Assembly (NCBI RefSeq): GCF_003576645.1
Contig: NC_044927.1
Span: 19,012,528 to 19,076,527, forward strand
Length of the DNA: 64,000 bases
Direction: 5' to 3'
Source: Ipomoea triloba
Lineage: Eukaryota > Streptophyta > Magnoliopsida > Solanales > Convolvulaceae
Shown here: positions 61,153-64,000 of the stretch, in pieces
Position numbering within the stretch: the stretch's first letter is position 1
Layout: each line of letters begins with the position of its first letter
Made by a program: the position numbers and the translations under genes
The notes under the pieces: generated by a model
Told to the model about the DNA's origin: nothing
Databases searched by the model: none
Seen by the model: only the letters and a program-made list of their open reading frames with translations

Positions 61153-63404
61153 TTACATCCACTCACAGTAAGCATGGGCCTCCTCGCGGCTCTGGGCATT
61201 CGCCGCCTCCATAGCATCCATCCTGGTATAAATATGGTCGACCTTCATATTCATGACCGCCAGCTGAGCAAGCACCTGCTGATGGAAATCTCCAGAAGAT
61301 GAACCCTTGCCCGCCCCAACATGGGCGGGACCAGCAGCATCAGGATGAGCATCATATGCCTCCTCCTCCATCCTCACATCAGTCGTAGCCGCAGTGCGGG
61401 CCCTCTTAGCCCCAATCTTGTCACGCATCCTCTCAACAGCCTCAGCTGCCAGAGGCTGCATGCCCGGAGACTTGGGCTCAACCAAAATGATCTACTGAGT
61501 AGCCCTAAGGAGCCGAGTAAGGTAGGGACCCAGGTACAAAGCCACTCCTCGTGGTTGATACTGATTCTTGAAGAGGTTCCAGATGACCACTCCCATATGA
61601 AGTCGCACGCGCTTGACCATGCTATAGAGACATAGCATGTCAGTGTGGTTGACGGAGCTGGTGGCATCGTACCTCCCACAACCGGAGTGGCTGAGCACAT
61701 ACTAAATAAACCTATGCTCCTTTTTTTATTAATGCTGCGGAGCGGCTGTGGGAGCTACTGAACTCCGTGGTACAATCCGTGAGTTCCTCCCAAAATGCTT
61801 GGGTGTTCCCCACGTTTGTTACCCGGTTATCCCTTTCCTCCTCTGTGAGCTGCTGTATCGACCCAAAGCCCATCAACTCACTGATGTCGTCCGGACTGAA
61901 TTTGAACATGGTGTGGCCCACATAGAACTGCGTACAGGGGCTGCAAGTGAGTCCATCAAACTTAGGAAGCTTCATGGTCGTCATGACCTCAACGAGCACA
62001 GATGTATAAGTGTCCTCCTAGAAATCCATTAGTAAGTACCGCCACAGTAGGAGGGACACCATTTCCTTCACCTCATCTCGAATGCCGAAGTGCTCCGCTA
62101 CATCCAAAGAGAGGATGTACAGCTGGAAAACCCTTCGTTCTGAAAAGAACTTGTAGCGCTCTGATATCTACTATTTTATACAATAATTCACCCCTTATTT
62201 TAATTGTATTTCCCTTATCCTAGTGAAATTGGGAATTGTTTGTGTGTTATATTGTCCAAGTGTTGAATTATCTACAAGGAACTACAAAGGAGGAATTTTG
62301 GAGCATTTTGGACAAGTTCTGGAAGAAAAGGGAATTACAAGGAAGAAAGGAAACAAGAATACAAATTGGAAAAGAATTGGAAGTTGCCTAATGGGCCAAG
62401 GCCCACCTATCTCCTATATATTCTACCTATTCTCTACAATTGAAGGAGGTTCTCTTACAGAGTTCTGAACCCTAGCTTTTAGTTTATATGTCCCTAGCAT
62501 AGTTTAGATCAGTTTCACATTAGATTATTTTATTTCAAGCTTGGAATCAGATTGAAGTTGGATTTGTTCTTTATCAGTTAAGTTCTCTTATTCCTTTATT
62601 ACTTTCTTGCAATGTTTATGGTTATTTATTGCTTTGCTTTGTTTACTCCCATCATGCGGGAGTAGTTCGTTTATGGGTTTGGATTAGGGGTCCATTGTTA
62701 ATCTTGATGTTCGATTTATGATTAATTGCATAAAGGGATTGAATCTTTTACCTAGGGTTTATGTTGGTTTGGGGATTTCTTTGCACTAGTTATTGGTTTG
62801 TGGCCAGAATTAATTGCTAGTCTAGGAGAGGGATTCATTACAACGACAGTTGGATGGAGACCTCGAGCCTTACCAATTTCAACCTAATTTTCCTGCTATG
62901 AAAGTAGAGGTAATTTTGGGGGATTACAATGCTTAGGTGTTTAAGGTTATAATTGATGCATCACGACAGTGGGGCAATTGTAGCCTAATTCTTGTTATTG
63001 ATTATGAAAGTAGCTGACTTGAATTCTTTAGTGCATTGCCCATAAATCCCTTGATTAATTATTCTTTCCCTAATTCTGAGTTGTTTGGAACATCAAGATT
63101 ACAATCCCCCTAATCTGGCCCATACTTTTATCATACAGTTTACACCTGAATCAATTGCTTTCTTTTACATCCTTCAATCTTTGTTGCTTGGATTCTATAA
63201 ATTCATATACTCTAGTGCCTGGTAATTCACACAGTTACGTGCCATAACACAAATCCTCAGCAGAACGACATTACACCCTTTTTACACTCATCACTTGTGC
63301 TCATCACGCTCAAAATTCTTTAGATCATGGAGCGGTGTGGTCTTCGGTTTTGCAGCCGGAGCAGGCTTTTGTGCTATGGATTTCTTTCTAGGATGGGGAG
63401 GCAT
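61153..63404 (-). pseudogene. Extra ORF of the gypsy element, broken by a solo LTR and stops
   Basis: It starts at ATG 63404 (MPPHPRKKSIAQKPAPAAKP), runs to 63307, is split by the solo LTR, then resumes at 62161 with RYKFFSERRVFQLYILSLDV. Later blocks are YVGHTMFKFSPDDISELMGF, NHTDMLCLYSMVKRVRLHMG and VIWNLFKNQ, ending YCEWM. This is the architecture of the putative plant transposon protein family (ERY...F block, then a helical HTDxxxLY region). Lesions besides the insertion: in-frame TAGs near 62019, 61690 and 61494, and a frameshift at an A-run near 61725. A tttgcag acceptor-like site directly precedes the ATG. Confidence 0.75.
62162..63306 (+). mobile_element. Gypsy solo LTR, 1145 bp, TSD CGCTC
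   Basis: TGATATC...GCTCATCA with perfect 5-bp duplication CGCTC (62157-62161, 63307-63311). A TATA-like CTATATATTC at about 62415 is followed by a leader-like stretch. It lies inside the extra ORF in antisense. It is related to the 58241-59513 LTR only in its distal part, so it belongs to a sister family. Confidence 0.92.
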
Positions 63405-64000
63405 CTGCAAACAATCTCAAAACAAGTATATCCACGGGGTGAGGGGTTAGGCAAATTGAAAACACATTGATATGATGGTGTGGAGGAGAATGTAAGACTA
63501 AAAATAACAAAGAAACTAGTGAACTAATTAGTTTCCAGAGTATTCTTTTTTTTTTTTTTTTTTGTGAATTTTCCAAAACCTAGCCTAGATTGCGGCTCAA
63601 ACATTGCAAAATTACTCAGTAATCATTGCCTAAACAGTTAACAAACTACTCCACAACCTAAAACTAATAACAATTGTACCCAAAATCAACCTTCAACCAA
63701 GCAACAAGTGGGTATTCAAAGTTTCACCCAAATCTCTAGTGTGAACACCATTGAAGGACTAAATAAGCTTTTTAAGCAAGAAATCAACAATAAGAACCCT
63801 AAGCATGCTCAATCTAACAATATTCAACCATAGAAGTAAAGATTTAAGCAAACCCATGAATATCAAACCATAAATTCAAAAATAGCATAGAAAAAGTTAA
63901 GCAGTTGAAAACCAAACCTTGAATGCTTGAAGAAAAAGAAGAAATTGAAGAGCTGATTGCAAGAAATCACCAAGGAAATGAGGCAAATATGGTGAAGAAG

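Larger units (their letters stand above)
58241..64000 (-). mobile_element. Ty3/gypsy (Tat-like) element, 3' part, continues past the window
   Basis: In element sense: a broken extra ORF (63404-61153), a long non-coding stretch (61152-59525, with a pyrimidine-rich run at 60060-60150), a polypurine tract and the 3' LTR. gag and pol are not in the window. Extra ORFs between pol and the 3' LTR are known from Tat-lineage gypsy elements. 63405-64000 is upstream interior without a clear frame. Confidence 0.7.

Overview
The window is nuclear DNA of a flowering plant, most likely a eudicot: AT-rich, intron-containing and about four-fifths transposable elements. Plant hallmarks include Ty1/copia and Ty3/gypsy retrotransposons (one of Sirevirus type, with an initiator-tRNA-Met primer site), Helitrons with captured host exons, MULE and Harbinger MITEs, a tRNA-derived SINE and a multi-exon plant alcohol dehydrogenase. 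The species cannot be fixed from the sequence. Two N gaps (20536-21117, 26800-27010) and one single N (14957) lie in simple repeats.

Layout. 1-13451 is a very young Sirevirus-like copia element on the minus strand, cut by the left window edge: 1825-bp LTR (11627-13451), PBS, gag, pol, a short-ORF block, a 1205-residue third ORF, a polypurine tract and part of the other LTR (1-587). 13452-17130 holds AT-rich repeats and three consecutive foldback elements, each lying between (TA)n tracts. 17310-17910 is a MULE MITE with a perfect 9-bp target duplication, and 18481-19522 a palindrome with arms of about 500 bp. 19556-26543 is a pair of inverted Helitrons, each with a Pif1-helicase tail and a captured folate-gene (FolD) exon. 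27480-30435 is a further Helitron remnant carrying two captured exons, a Harbinger MITE and a SINE.

31806-32688 encodes a small two-exon secreted peptide that appears in no long ORF. 33900-39000 is a decayed copia element split by a 2.1-kb Sirevirus-type solo LTR (36065-38180, TSD ATTAT). 39020-46280 is a dead LINE split by a pol-less copia element (40740-45786), which itself contains a solo-LTR-like block. 46923-51301 is the one clearly intact conventional gene: an eight-exon, 394-residue zinc alcohol dehydrogenase on the minus strand. 51400-57000 holds Helitrons and two MULE elements, one with a GC-rich interior. 57569-57637 is a tRNA-Ser relic without an anticodon arm. 58241-64000 is the 3' part of a minus-strand Ty3/gypsy element whose extra ORF is broken by a solo LTR (62162-63306, TSD CGCTC) and by TAG stops.

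How it fits together: the window is a nested repeat landscape in which only the alcohol dehydrogenase and the small secreted-peptide gene look like working host genes. The most unusual systems are the Sirevirus third ORF with its own plant-style promoter, the TCTCGA motif spread over LTRs and coding DNA of that element, and the inverted, gene-capturing Helitron pair.
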